64,000 nucleotides of DNA from Sphingobium sp. (lineage in GTDB: Bacteria > Pseudomonadota > Alphaproteobacteria > Sphingomonadales > Sphingomonadaceae). Both the position numbers and the translations under genes were made by a program. The DNA is taken from the NCBI GenBank assembly GCA_017744605.1, contig JAGIAZ010000004.1:1-64000 (forward strand), given 5' to 3'. Positions 52,858 through 61,491 of this stretch are shown in pieces. The notes under the pieces were generated by a model. It was not told the DNA's origin. It saw only the letters and a program-made list of their open reading frames with translations, and did no database searches. How positions within the stretch are numbered: the first letter of the stretch is position 1; each line of letters starts with the position of its first letter.

Positions 52858-53733
52858 ATGATCCGCAGCATTTCCCGGGCCGGCGCGTCCGCACTCGCTC
52901 TCGGCGGCCTCGCCTTTGCCGTCATTCCGCCGGCCGCGGCGCAGACCGACAAGGCGCCGGCCGGCTTCGTCTCGCTGTTCGACGGCAAGACACTCAAGGG
53001 CTGGCGTGGAGACATGACCGTATGGTCGGTCAAGGACGGCGCGATCCAGGGCGGCTCGCCCACGCCAATCCCGCACAACACGTTCCTCGTCGGCGAGAAG
53101 AACTACGCGAATTTCGAGCTGCGCTTCAAATATCGCTGGCTGACGCCCGAGGGCAATTCGGGCATGCAGTTCCGCAGCGCCCAGACCGAAGGGCCATATG
53201 CCATGACCGGCTACCAGGCCAATGTGGTGCCCACCAATGCGCCGCCCGAACGCTTCGGGATGCTCTACAACGAGCTTGGCGACCGCCAGGAAATGGCGCT
53301 GCTGGGCCAGAAGGCGACGATCACCCGCCGCCCTGCCGGCGCGGGCGGTCGCGGCCGCGTCGTGCGCACCGTCAGCGAGATGGTGAATTCGCGCGAAGCG
53401 ATCATCGGCTCGATCAAGCCGGCGCCCGAATGGACGGAAGTCGTCGTGATCGCTTACGGCAATCACATCGTCGCTGCGATCAACGGCCTGCTCGCCTTCG
53501 ACGCGATCGACAACGATCCCGTGCGGATGAAGGATGGCGTGTTCGGCATCCAGGCCCATTCCGGCCCCGCGATGATCGTCCAGTACAAGGACATCTACGT
53601 GAAGCCCCTGACTGCGGCGCCGAATCTTGCCGGGCGCTTCCGCACCAATCCGACGCCGGCGCCCGAACCGCGCCAGACCTTCAAAGATTCAACCAAAGCG
53701 GCGATGCCCGACGAGGCACTGCCGAAAGAATAA
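52858..53733 (+). CDS. DUF1080 (3-keto-disaccharide hydrolase family) protein B
   Basis: A 291-residue secreted protein with a signal peptide ending AAAQ. The domain motifs are FVSLFDGKTLKGWRGDMTVWSVKDGAIQGG, FELRFKYRWLTPEGNSGMQFRSAQ, GYQANVVPTN, FGMLYNELGDRQEMALLGQKATITRR and VQYKDIYVKPL. It is closest to paralogue D by the shared QEM-LLGQKA and VRTVSEMVNSREAI blocks. It lies 114 bases after paralogue A; the gap has a GC-rich hairpin (GCCGCC / GGCGGC) that may tune expression between the genes. Confidence 0.9.
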   Translation: MIRSISRAGASALALGGLAFAVIPPAAAQTDKAPAGFVSLFDGKTLKGWRGDMTVWSVKDGAIQGGSPTPIPHNTFLVGEKNYANFELRFKYRWLTPEGNSGMQFRSAQTEGPYAMTGYQANVVPTNAPPERFGMLYNELGDRQEMALLGQKATITRRPAGAGGRGRVVRTVSEMVNSREAIIGSIKPAPEWTEVVVIAYGNHIVAAINGLLAFDAIDNDPVRMKDGVFGIQAHSGPAMIVQYKDIYVKPLTAAPNLAGRFRTNPTPAPEPRQTFKDSTKAAMPDEALPKE

Positions 53734-53743
53734 GGAGGGTGAA

Positions 53744-54643
53744 ATGAGGACCTTGATCGGCGCCACCTTGGCGGGATCGGCCATGCTCGCCGGTCTCGCC
53801 GCCATGGCCACATCCGCGCAGACATCCGGGCGAGCCGCCACGCAGGCACCGGTGCCCGCGGGCTTCACATCGCTGTTCGACGGCAAGACACTGAATGGTT
53901 GGCGCGGCGACACGAAGGTGTGGTCGGTCAAGGACGGCACCATCCAATCGGACTCCGGCGAAGGCCTCAAGTACAACACCTTCCTCATCCTCAACAAACC
54001 CTACCCCAATTTCGAGCTTCGCCTGAAATACCGCTTCGTCACGAGGGTCGGCAATTCGGGCCTGCAGTTCCGCAGTGGGCAAGTTGAGGGCAATCATGTG
54101 CTTGCGGGCATGCAATCGAACATCACGCCAGCCAATTTCACTGCGTGCGGCCTGCCCTCCTGCGGTGAAGAGCGCTTCGGCATGCTGTACGAGGAGCTCA
54201 ATCGGCTCGAACTGGCCATGCTCGGCGAGCGTGTGGAGATCACGCGGCGCCAGGCGACGACCGGCGGCCAGGGCGCGATCGTGCGTACGCTACTCGGCAC
54301 GACCAACCCGCGCGAGGCCATCATTGCCACGGTGAAGCAATATCCCGAATGGAACGAGGACGTGGTGATCGTTCACGGTAACCGCATCGTCCATGCCCTC
54401 AACGGCTATCTGGTCTTCGATGCGACCGACAACGACCCGCTCGGCGCGAAGAACGGCCTGCTCGGGCTACAGGCGCATGCCGGCCCGCCGAGCGTCGCGC
54501 AGTTCAAGGACATCGTGATCAAGCCACTGACCGCCATGCCCAACATCACCGGGCGCTTCATCACCAAGCCCACGACCGTGACGCCTGTGCGCACCCAGCT
54601 CAACATCAAGATGGAAAAAGCGGAAGCGCCCAAGGCGCCCTGA
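53744..54643 (+). CDS. DUF1080 (3-keto-disaccharide hydrolase family) protein C
   Basis: A 299-residue secreted protein with an ideal ribosome site AAGGAGGGTGAA before the ATG. After the signal peptide come FTSLFDGKTLNGWRGDTKVWSVKDGTIQ, FELRLKYRFVTRVGNSGLQFRSGQVEGN and VAQFKDIVIKPLTAMPNITGRFITKP. It has an insert with two cysteines (CGLPSCGEERFGMLYEEL) not found in the other three. The last 25 residues of the domain are nearly identical to paralogue D. It is the last gene of the operon, followed by a strong terminator. Confidence 0.9.
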   Translation: MRTLIGATLAGSAMLAGLAAMATSAQTSGRAATQAPVPAGFTSLFDGKTLNGWRGDTKVWSVKDGTIQSDSGEGLKYNTFLILNKPYPNFELRLKYRFVTRVGNSGLQFRSGQVEGNHVLAGMQSNITPANFTACGLPSCGEERFGMLYEELNRLELAMLGERVEITRRQATTGGQGAIVRTLLGTTNPREAIIATVKQYPEWNEDVVIVHGNRIVHALNGYLVFDATDNDPLGAKNGLLGLQAHAGPPSVAQFKDIVIKPLTAMPNITGRFITKPTTVTPVRTQLNIKMEKAEAPKAP

Positions 54644-54693
54644 CCGCGCCTTGCCGGGGGCGTTTCCCGACGTTCACTTCCAGCAAAACAAGC

Positions 54694-54737
54694 GAGCCCA
54701 GGCACCGGGAGGAGTTGGTGCCTGGGCTCTAGTTTTT
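54694..54737 (+). terminator. Rho-independent terminator of the propeller/DUF1080 operon
   Basis: Arms GAGCCCAGGCACC (54694-54706) and GGTGCCTGGGCTC (54717-54729) form a perfect 13-bp stem with a 10-base loop, followed by TAGTTTTT. It ends the plus-strand operon 50 bases after paralogue C and separates it from the convergent paralogue D. Confidence 0.93.
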
Positions 54738-54786
54738 CGCGCCCACAGGAGAGGAAGGCGCAAAAGGGCTTCGATGCCGAGCCCTC

Positions 54787-55668
54787 TTATTCGAGCGGCT
54801 TGTCGGCGATGTTGACCTGCGTCGAATCCTTGTAGGTCTTGCGCGGCTCCGGTGCCGGCGATGGCTTGGTAATGAAGCGCCCGGTGATGTTGGGCATGGC
54901 GGTCAGCGGCTTGATCACGATGTCCTTGAACTGCACCGTCGAGGGCGGCCCCTTGTGGAACTGCCAGCCGAGCAGGCCCGAGCGGATGCTGAGCGGATCA
55001 TTGTCGGTCGCATCGAAGGCGAGATAGCCGTTCACCGCGTGCCACATGCGATTGCCGTAGACGATCAGCACATCCTCGTTCCACTCGCCGGTCGGCTTGA
55101 TGTGATCGAGGATCTCGTCGCGCGAATTGATGGTCTCGCTGACCGTCCGCACGATGCGCCCCTGGCCGCCGCCGGCCGCCTGGGCCCGCGTGATCTCGGC
55201 CTTCTGGCCAAGCAGCACCATTTCCTGGCGCTCGCCAATTTCCTCATAGAGCATCGCAAAGCGCTCCGGGGACTTGCGGTTGATGGGCGTCACATTGGCC
55301 TGGAGCCCGCCAAGGATATAGTTGCCCGCAACCTGGCCGCTGCGGAACTGCAGGCCCGAATTGCCGGCGTCCGTCAGGAAGCGATATTTGAACCGGATCT
55401 CGAAATTGGCGTAAGGCTTGTCGTAGATCAGATAGGTGTTGAGCGGGATCGGCTCCGCGGAATGTCCCTGGATCGCGCCATCCTGGACCGACCAGATCGT
55501 AGGATCGCCTTTCCAGCCCTTCAGCGTCTTGCCATCGAATATCGAAGTGAAACCTGGCGGCACAGGCGACTGCGCATGGCCTTGCGCGGCGAGCGGCACG
55601 AGCATGCATGCCGCGAGAGCGGCAAATCCCGTTGATTTCAGAAACGTCCTGCTACGTGCAGCGATCAT
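54787..55668 (-). CDS. DUF1080 (3-keto-disaccharide hydrolase family) protein D
   Basis: A 293-residue secreted protein. ATG 55668 is preferred because GGAGGG is then 6 bases away; ATG 55674 would be too close. After the signal peptide (to about GHAQ) come FTSIFDGKTLKGWKGDPTIWSVQDGAIQGH, FEIRFKYRFLTDAGNSGLQFRSGQVAGN, GLQANVTP, ERQEMVLLGQKAEITRAQ and VQFKDIVIKPLTAMPNITGRFITKP. It is a single-gene unit convergent with the other three and has its own sigma54 promoter and upstream palindromes. Confidence 0.9.
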   Translation of the reverse strand: MIAARSRTFLKSTGFAALAACMLVPLAAQGHAQSPVPPGFTSIFDGKTLKGWKGDPTIWSVQDGAIQGHSAEPIPLNTYLIYDKPYANFEIRFKYRFLTDAGNSGLQFRSGQVAGNYILGGLQANVTPINRKSPERFAMLYEEIGERQEMVLLGQKAEITRAQAAGGGQGRIVRTVSETINSRDEILDHIKPTGEWNEDVLIVYGNRMWHAVNGYLAFDATDNDPLSIRSGLLGWQFHKGPPSTVQFKDIVIKPLTAMPNITGRFITKPSPAPEPRKTYKDSTQVNIADKPLE

Positions 55669-55798
55669 GGCCATCCCTCCTTGCCCCTTGTGGCCGGACT
55701 GTCGGGATGGCAGCCACGCGCGCTAACCTGTGCGGCCTGGCCGGCTCGACCCGCATGTCCCGTCGTCGTTACCCGCAGCGCGGGCTCCCGGGCACCGT

Positions 55799-55814
55799 AG
55801 CATGGAGTGTGCCA
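55799..55814 (-). promoter_or_regulatory. Sigma54 promoter of DUF1080 gene D
   Basis: Read on the minus strand this is TGGCACACTCCATGCT, with the -24 GG and -12 GC at the right spacing. The expected start lies near 55788, giving a leader of about 120 bases. The surrounding gap (55675-55978) otherwise holds only the upstream palindromes and a hairpin. Confidence 0.7.
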
Positions 55815-55879
55815 ACTCTCGCGAACGCGCTTTCATGCACGGATCGCGCATTCCACACGTCCAACCGGCCGCAATTCGT

Positions 55880-55916
55880 TGTCACCCCTGTTTCGTTTGA
55901 AACAAGAGAGGTAACA
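55880..55916 (-). promoter_or_regulatory. Putative enhancer (UAS) upstream of DUF1080 gene D
   Basis: Outer arms TGTCACC (55880-55886) and GGTAACA (55910-55916) enclose inner arms TGTTTC (55889-55894) and GAAACA (55899-55904). The nested palindrome is centred about 90 bases upstream of the sigma54 promoter. The outer arms match those at 49723-49748 and near 57780-57820. Confidence 0.55.
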
Positions 55917-55922
55917 GAAGGA

Positions 55923-55942
55923 AACAGGCGTCCTCGCCTGTT
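55923..55942 (-). terminator. Hairpin after the sigma54 activator gene
   Basis: AACAGGCG and CGCCTGTT form a perfect 8-bp stem with a 4-base loop. On the minus strand it follows the activator stop by 36 bases. The T run after it is short (TTTCC), so termination is plausible but not strong. Confidence 0.5.
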
Positions 55943-55978
55943 CGAAATTATATGATTTTTTCAGCGCATTACGGATGA

Positions 55979-57757
55979 TCAAGCCAGTTCCGTAGCATCA
56001 CTGCCGGTCAAGGCGGCTTCGAGCTTGGCGTACAGCGTCTTACGGCTGATCCGCAGCGCCGCAGCCGCGACGCTCTTATTGCCACCCGCCTGTTCGATCG
56101 CGCGATGGATGTCATCGATCGTGACGCGGCGCGAGGCGGCATGACCGGACGGAAGCGGCTTGCTGCCGCCGTCGGGCTGGAAATAGGTGCCGCGAAGGAC
56201 CGGGCCATCCTCCAGGATCGCTGAGCGCGCCAGGACCTGGCGCAGCTCGCGAATATTGCCCGGCCAGCTATGCCGCGCGAGTTCTTCCTCGAAACGCTGG
56301 GACATAGCGAGATTCTGGAGCCCCATCTCGGCCGCGATCTGGCGCAGGAAATGCCCGGTCAGGACCGGCAGGTCGGCAATGCGCTCGCGGAGCGGCGGAA
56401 TGGTCAACGTGACCGTACTGAGGCGATAATAGAGGTCCGACCGGAATTTGCCCTCCTGCACCAGTTCGGCAAGCGAGCGGTTGGTCGCCGCGATGACGCG
56501 CACATTGACCGGTATCGGATTGTCCGCGCCGACACGAACGATCTCGCGCTGCTGCAACACACGCAGCAATGCCACCTGTGCCGCCGGGCTGAGGTCAGCG
56601 ATTTCATCGAGCAGCAGCGTGCCGCGATTGGCCAGCTCGAACTTGCCGATCCGCCGCCGATCGGCGCCAGTGAAGGCACCGCGCTCGTGGCCGAACAGCT
56701 CACTCTCCAGAAGACCGGACGGAATAGCCCCGCAATTCAATGTGATAAGAGGCTGCTCGGAGCGCGGGCTCAACGAATGGATGAGACTCGCGGCGACTTC
56801 CTTGCCAACGCCCGTTTCGCCTTCGATCACGACATTCGCATCATATGGCGCGACACGCTTCACCGTCCGCATGAGATCCTGATAGGCGGCCGACCGGCCC
56901 AGCATCTCCCATTTGGCGGGCTCGTCGACTTCGGAATCGACGAGCCGCAACGTCTTGCATCGCCGCACGAAATTCGACGTGATCGCCTGCACGGGGAGGC
57001 GCTCGAACACCGAGCCGCCGGCAATGCCGTCGACCCTGAGCTGGCGGAACAAGGTCGTGAAATCCTCGACGTCCGTGAAGGGGCCACCGTAAATCAGACA
57101 GAGCGGCCGGTGCGCCGCGCCTTCCACGACAGCGAGCATTCGCTTGATGTGCGTGATCGAATCCTGCAGCCGGTCGCGGCGATCACCGACCGCGAACTGC
57201 AGCGGCGTAAGGCCGGCATTGATGATATAGGCGTCAACCCCCGCTGGCGCAAAACGGCGCATGTCGCTCTCGTTGAGGACGAAAGCAAAGGTCGCCATAC
57301 CCATTTTGTGGGCCTTGGCGAGCAACTCGATTTCCGTTTCGATGCCAACCCCCGCTTCCTCGAAGGCTTCGCGGATCTTGCCGTCGATAAAGCCGACGGT
57401 CGGCCAGTTGGTCACGCCATGCACGCCCATACGCTGGAGCTGAAGGAGGCGTGTTTCAATCTCGATGCCCGGATCGCTGCCCATCACACCGGCAATCACC
57501 GGCAGCTTGCCTGCATTAGGCAGGATGTGGCGGCGCAGCAGTTCTTCGGTCTGTTCGTTGGCATTGCCATAGGCCAGCAATGAGGCCAGCGAACCATGAC
57601 CGAGGCTTCGATAAAGCCCTGCATTCAAAGCTAAAAGCAGGTCGGCACCGGCTTCCACGACATATTCGGCAATCTGGCCCGATCCTGCCGATACCGCGAG
57701 CACCGGAGACCCGGTCTGCTTGGTGCCCCGCACAAGCTCCCGCACGATGTTGTGCAT
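55979..57757 (-). CDS. Sigma54 enhancer-binding activator with TIM-barrel (PEP hydrolase-like) sensor domain
   Basis: A 592-residue three-domain regulator. ATG 57757 has GGAGAGG 8 bases upstream. Residues 1 to about 270 are a TIM-barrel domain of the phosphoenolpyruvate hydrolase-like (PF09370) type, with [34 protein letters not shown] and GGSVFERLPVQAI. Residues 285-515 are the AAA+ domain: Walker A GETGVGKE (313-320), GAFTGA (360-365) and Walker B LLLDE (381-385). A Fis-type HTH (VAAAALRISRKTLYAKL) ends the protein. The barrel is a paralogue of the protein encoded at 59194. An intact GAFTGA loop means it can contact sigma54. It probably controls the three sigma54 promoters nearby. Confidence 0.93.
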   Translation of the reverse strand: MHNIVRELVRGTKQTGSPVLAVSAGSGQIAEYVVEAGADLLLALNAGLYRSLGHGSLASLLAYGNANEQTEELLRRHILPNAGKLPVIAGVMGSDPGIEIETRLLQLQRMGVHGVTNWPTVGFIDGKIREAFEEAGVGIETEIELLAKAHKMGMATFAFVLNESDMRRFAPAGVDAYIINAGLTPLQFAVGDRRDRLQDSITHIKRMLAVVEGAAHRPLCLIYGGPFTDVEDFTTLFRQLRVDGIAGGSVFERLPVQAITSNFVRRCKTLRLVDSEVDEPAKWEMLGRSAAYQDLMRTVKRVAPYDANVVIEGETGVGKEVAASLIHSLSPRSEQPLITLNCGAIPSGLLESELFGHERGAFTGADRRRIGKFELANRGTLLLDEIADLSPAAQVALLRVLQQREIVRVGADNPIPVNVRVIAATNRSLAELVQEGKFRSDLYYRLSTVTLTIPPLRERIADLPVLTGHFLRQIAAEMGLQNLAMSQRFEEELARHSWPGNIRELRQVLARSAILEDGPVLRGTYFQPDGGSKPLPSGHAASRRVTIDDIHRAIEQAGGNKSVAAAALRISRKTLYAKLEAALTGSDATELA

Positions 57758-57778
57758 GCCTGTACCTCTCCATCCTGC

Positions 57779-57827
57779 TTTTGTTACTTTCGGCTCGAAA
57801 CATCTCACAAGGTAACAAAAGTGACAA
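57779..57827 (+). promoter_or_regulatory. Putative enhancer (UAS) between the activator and the Tm-1-like operon
   Basis: TTTTGTTAC (57779-57787) and GTAACAAAA (57812-57820) are perfect inverted arms, with GAAACA (57797-57802) between them and GTGACA just after. This lies 22 bases before the activator start and 55 to 103 bases before the sigma54 promoter of the divergent operon. It could serve both activation of the operon and autoregulation. Confidence 0.55.
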
Positions 57828-57881
57828 CCCCATCCGGGCCAACGCGGGGCTCACGGCCCCGAATGGCTGAAATTCTGGACT

Positions 57882-57897
57882 TGGCACGATCCCTGCT
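57882..57897 (+). promoter_or_regulatory. Sigma54 promoter of the Tm-1-like operon
   Basis: TGGCACGATCCCTGCT fits TGGCACG-N4-TTGCW with one mismatch and keeps the GG/GC pair. The start would be near 57909, about 35 bases before the GTG start of the first gene. Confidence 0.72.
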
Positions 57898-57943
57898 TCA
57901 CTGAGGTCGGCCCGCGATGACGGGTATCTGGAGGGGGTAGGCT

Positions 57944-59164
57944 GTGAGCACATTGGCGCCGGTTTATGTTTTCGCCACGCTCGATACGAAGTTCGACGAA
58001 GCGAACTTCCTTGCCGAAGCCATTCGCGGCGAGGGCGTTTCGGCCGTGCTCGTGGATGTCGGCACCCTCAATCCCGCAGCCGGCGAAGCCGGCGTCGACC
58101 GTGCGGCCGTCGCGGCATTCCATCCCGACGGTGCAGGCGCCGTTCTCGGCAATACCGATCGCGGCACCGCCGTCATCGCGATGAGCAAGGCTCTGCGCGG
58201 TTTCATGATCGACGCGCAGCGCTCGGGCAAGATGTCCGGCGCGGTCGGCCTGGGCGGCACGGGCGGCACCTCGATGATCGCCAATGCGATGCGCGGTCTG
58301 CCCATCGGCTTTCCCAAGCTCATGGTCTCGACCGTCGCGAGCGGCGACACCAGCAGCTATATCGGCACGAGCGACATCACGATGATGTTCTCCGTGGTGG
58401 ACGTCGCCGGCCTCAATCGCGTCTCGCGGCAGGTCTACCGCAATGCGGGCGGCGCCATCGCCGGCATGGCGCGGATGAAGCCCGCCGCCGACGAGAGCAA
58501 GCCCGCCCTCGGTCTCACCATGTTCGGCGTCACCACGCCATGCGTCACCCAGGTCCGCGAAATCCTCGAGCCCGAGGGCTATGACACGCTCGTCTTCCAT
58601 GCGACCGGCGTCGGCGGACGGGCGATGGAAGAACTCGCGGCCAGCGACATGCTCGATGGCGTCCTCGACATCACCACGACCGAGGTCGCGGACGAAGTGG
58701 TCGGCGGCGTCTTTGCCGGCGGCCCTGCCCGTCTCGACATCATGCTCGAGAAGCGCCTGCCTTATGTGCTGTCGCTCGGCGCGCTCGACATGGTCAATTT
58801 TGGCGCCATGGAGACAGTCCCGGAGAAATTCCGCGGCCGCAATCTCTACGTCCATAATGCCGCCGTCACGCTCATGCGGACGACGGTGGAAGAAAATATC
58901 GAGTTCGCCCGCTGGATCGCGCGCAAGCTCAACGCGCATCCCGAAGCGAGCTTCACGCTGCTGATTCCGGAAGGCGGTGTCTCGGCGATCGATGCGCCCG
59001 GCAAGCCCTTCCACGATCCGGAAGCGGACGCCGCCCTTTTCTCGGAACTCGAGCGTGCGGTCGACCAAGGTCCGACGCGCCGCATCGTCCGTTACCCCTT
59101 TCACATCAATGACCCGGCTTTTGCCCAGGCAATCGTCGCGGAATATCGCGCGGTGGCGCGCTGA
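57944..59164 (+). CDS. UPF0261 (Tm-1-like ATP-binding) family protein
   Basis: A 406-residue cytoplasmic protein, GTG start with GGAGGGGG upstream. The family opening is [96 protein letters not shown] and [38 protein letters not shown] are core blocks. The C-terminus has [25 protein letters not shown]. Tomato Tm-1 is a fusion of this family with the TIM-barrel family encoded next, so the two proteins very likely work together. The reaction is not known to me. Confidence 0.93.
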   Translation: MSTLAPVYVFATLDTKFDEANFLAEAIRGEGVSAVLVDVGTLNPAAGEAGVDRAAVAAFHPDGAGAVLGNTDRGTAVIAMSKALRGFMIDAQRSGKMSGAVGLGGTGGTSMIANAMRGLPIGFPKLMVSTVASGDTSSYIGTSDITMMFSVVDVAGLNRVSRQVYRNAGGAIAGMARMKPAADESKPALGLTMFGVTTPCVTQVREILEPEGYDTLVFHATGVGGRAMEELAASDMLDGVLDITTTEVADEVVGGVFAGGPARLDIMLEKRLPYVLSLGALDMVNFGAMETVPEKFRGRNLYVHNAAVTLMRTTVEENIEFARWIARKLNAHPEASFTLLIPEGGVSAIDAPGKPFHDPEADAALFSELERAVDQGPTRRIVRYPFHINDPAFAQAIVAEYRAVAR

Positions 59165-59193
59165 CCATGTCTCACCCTTTGCCCGGAGGCCGT

Positions 59194-60033
59194 ATGCGCT
59201 GGAAACGTCAGGAAATTCTCGACCGGTTTCACAAGAAGATCGCTGCAGGAATGCCGATCGTCGGAAGCGGTGCGGGGACTGGCATTTCCGCGAAATGTGC
59301 CGAACAAGGCGGCGCGGACCTTCTGATCATCTATAATTCGGGACGTTTCCGCATGGCCGGACGCGGATCACTCTGTGGCTTGCTCGCCTACGGCAACGCC
59401 AATGAGATCGTCGTCGACATGGGCAAGGAAATCCTGTCGATCGTGGAGAACACGCCGGTTCTCGCCGGCGTCAACGGCACCGATCCGTTCCTGCTGACCG
59501 ACCGCTTCCTGCGCGAACTCATCGAAATGGGCTTCGCCGGCGTCCAGAACTTCCCGACTGTCGGCCTGATCGACGGCTCCTTCCGGCTCAACCTGGAAGA
59601 GACCGGCATGAGCTTCAGCAAGGAAGTCGACATGATCGCCGCTGCTCACGAAGTCGGCCTGCTGACCACGCCTTATGTCTTCGACACCGAGCAGGCCAAG
59701 CATATGACCCATGCCGGCGCGGACATCGTGGTCGCGCATATGGGCCTCACGACCGGTGGCCAGATCGGCGCCAAGACGGCGATGAACCTGGACCAGGCGG
59801 CCATGCATGTGAACGAGATCATCGCCGCTGCCCGCGGCGAACGCCCGGACGTGATCGTGCTCTGCCATGGCGGCCCGATTTCCTCGCCCGAAGATGTCGA
59901 GGTGATGCTGCGGAAATGCCCGGATGTGGACGGCTTCTTCGGTGCGACATCGATGGAGCGTTTGCCTGCCGAGATCGCGATCACGGAACAGGTCCGCAAG
60001 TTCGCCAGCCTGCCGTTGAGGAAGAAATCATGA
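59194..60033 (+). CDS. TIM-barrel protein, phosphoenolpyruvate hydrolase-like family
   Basis: A 279-residue protein. ATG 59194 is preferred because CGGAGG is 5 bases upstream; an in-frame ATG at 59167 adds 9 residues. It is a PF09370-type TIM barrel with [78 protein letters not shown] and [12 protein letters not shown]. The same blocks occur in the sensor domain of the divergent activator. It matches the C-terminal half of plant Tm-1. It follows the UPF0261 gene closely and overlaps the ThuA-cupin gene by 4 bp. Confidence 0.9.
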   Translation: MRWKRQEILDRFHKKIAAGMPIVGSGAGTGISAKCAEQGGADLLIIYNSGRFRMAGRGSLCGLLAYGNANEIVVDMGKEILSIVENTPVLAGVNGTDPFLLTDRFLRELIEMGFAGVQNFPTVGLIDGSFRLNLEETGMSFSKEVDMIAAAHEVGLLTTPYVFDTEQAKHMTHAGADIVVAHMGLTTGGQIGAKTAMNLDQAAMHVNEIIAAARGERPDVIVLCHGGPISSPEDVEVMLRKCPDVDGFFGATSMERLPAEIAITEQVRKFASLPLRKKS

Positions 60034-61268
60034 GGCAGACCCGTTCGCTCCTGACCCGCGCCCTGATCGCGGCAAGCCTTCTCGCCATGGCTGCGCCGCT
60101 CGTGGCGCAGCCGACGATCGTGCTGATCGGCGGCAAGAAGCAAGGCATGAACAAGGGCGAGCATGATTTCCCCGACGGCATTCTGAAGCTCGAGCGTATC
60201 ATCAAAGCCTCGCCCGATTTCGCGAAGCTCAAGCCCATCGTGAAGAGCTATCCGGTCGGCTTCCCGCGCAATCTGTCCGAGATCGACGACGCAACCGTCG
60301 TCGTCATGTATTTCGGGCCTGTCGCCGGCGCCGATGGCAAGAGCGCGAGTCCCGTCCAGGATCCCGCCGTCGCGGCCGAGCTCGACAAGCTTGCCAAGCG
60401 CGGCGTGGGCTTCGTTGCGTTGCACCAGGCCTTCACGATGCCGAGCGATGCCACAGGCCCCTCGCCTTTCATGGCGCTGCTCGGCGCCACGCGTCCGTCC
60501 GGAAGCGATTATTCGATCGAAGCGGCGCCCGTTTCGGTGACCGAAACGACGAAGCTGGTGACGCGCGGTGTCGAACAGTTCGACTATCTCGACGAATATT
60601 ATTCTGGCATCACCTTCGGCAATGTGAACCCCGTCCTGGGCGCACGTTCCCATGTCCAGTTCAAGGCTGGCAAAGGCGCCTATGAAGAGCCGTCGCGCAA
60701 CCGGACCATCGCCTGGACATTCAACCGTCCCGACGGCGGCCGCTCCTTCAGCTTCACCGGCGGTCATTATCTGACGACGCTCGATCAGCCGCAGGCGCGG
60801 ACTGTCCTGCTCAATGCGATCCTGTGGGCTGCCAAGGAAGATGTGCCCCAGGCCGGGGCGCAGTCGGCTCTTCCGACCGCGTCGCGCATGGGCATGGCGC
60901 CGCCACCCGAGCCACAGCTCGTCGTCTATCCGGCCGAGAATGTGAAGGTCGAAGCCCAGCCCTGGGGCAAGCTCGAATGGTTCGCACACCGCTCGATCGG
61001 CAACTCGAGCAACGTCACGATCGGTCAGGCGACGTTCAACCCCGGCAAGGGCAACGCGGCTCACTGGCACCCGAATTGCGACGAGGTGCTGCACGTCCTC
61101 AAGGGGCGCGTCGTCAACAAGATTGGCGACAAGGAATATGAAATGAAAGCCGGCGACACAATGACCATTCCGGAGGGCGTCATGCACAGCACGCGCAACA
61201 TCGGTACGGACGAGGCCATTGTCGCCATTTCCTACAATTCGGCCGATCGCATCGCGATAGGAGAGTGA
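60030..61268 (+). CDS. Secreted ThuA-like/cupin fusion protein
   Basis: A 412-residue exported protein; the ATG overlaps the previous stop. Signal peptide [27 protein letters not shown]. Residues about 30-275 are a ThuA-like class I amidotransferase-type fold ([71 protein letters not shown]). Residues about 305-405 are a cupin with [49 protein letters not shown], where H, H, E and H can bind a metal. ThuA proteins are tied to 3-keto-disaccharide metabolism in rhizobia, which agrees with the DUF1080 neighbours. Confidence 0.9.
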   Translation: MRQTRSLLTRALIAASLLAMAAPLVAQPTIVLIGGKKQGMNKGEHDFPDGILKLERIIKASPDFAKLKPIVKSYPVGFPRNLSEIDDATVVVMYFGPVAGADGKSASPVQDPAVAAELDKLAKRGVGFVALHQAFTMPSDATGPSPFMALLGATRPSGSDYSIEAAPVSVTETTKLVTRGVEQFDYLDEYYSGITFGNVNPVLGARSHVQFKAGKGAYEEPSRNRTIAWTFNRPDGGRSFSFTGGHYLTTLDQPQARTVLLNAILWAAKEDVPQAGAQSALPTASRMGMAPPPEPQLVVYPAENVKVEAQPWGKLEWFAHRSIGNSSNVTIGQATFNPGKGNAAHWHPNCDEVLHVLKGRVVNKIGDKEYEMKAGDTMTIPEGVMHSTRNIGTDEAIVAISYNSADRIAIGE

Positions 61269-61270
61269 CG

Positions 61271-61366
61271 ATGGGCCTCGCATTTTTTCGTTTCGGGATC
61301 GTCCGTTCGGGCCGGGCCCGCATGCGAGGGGTGGAAGCAGGAATGAGGCGCCTGAAGCCCGGTTAA
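61271..61366 (+). other. Possible 31-codon frame and intergenic region before the TonB receptor
   Basis: An ATG at 61271 with GGAGAG upstream opens a 31-codon Arg/Gly-rich frame ending at 61366. The ribosome site is inside the end of the previous gene and the peptide has no recognisable feature, so it is probably chance. An inverted repeat AGGCGCC/GGCGCCT overlaps its end and may be a weak transcript end for the Tm-1-like operon. Confidence 0.2.
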
Positions 61367-61413
61367 GCGGCGCCTGCATGTGATTTTGGGTTGAGAAACG
61401 ACTGATTTCCCAG

Positions 61414-61434
61414 AGCGAAAACATGTTTTTCGCT
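61414..61434 (+). promoter_or_regulatory. Palindromic operator candidate before the TonB receptor
   Basis: Arms AGCGAAAA and TTTTCGCT flank the centre CATGT, giving a 21-base near-perfect palindrome 57 bases before the receptor start. Its shape (GCGAAAAC...GTTTTTCGC) resembles LacI/GntR-type operators. No matching site was found in the other operons of the region, so the receptor may have an extra regulator. Confidence 0.45.
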
Positions 61435-61491
61435 TCGGCGGAGCTGTGCCCACGCAGATCCGGAAGAAACAAAATAGATAGGGGATGAGAA

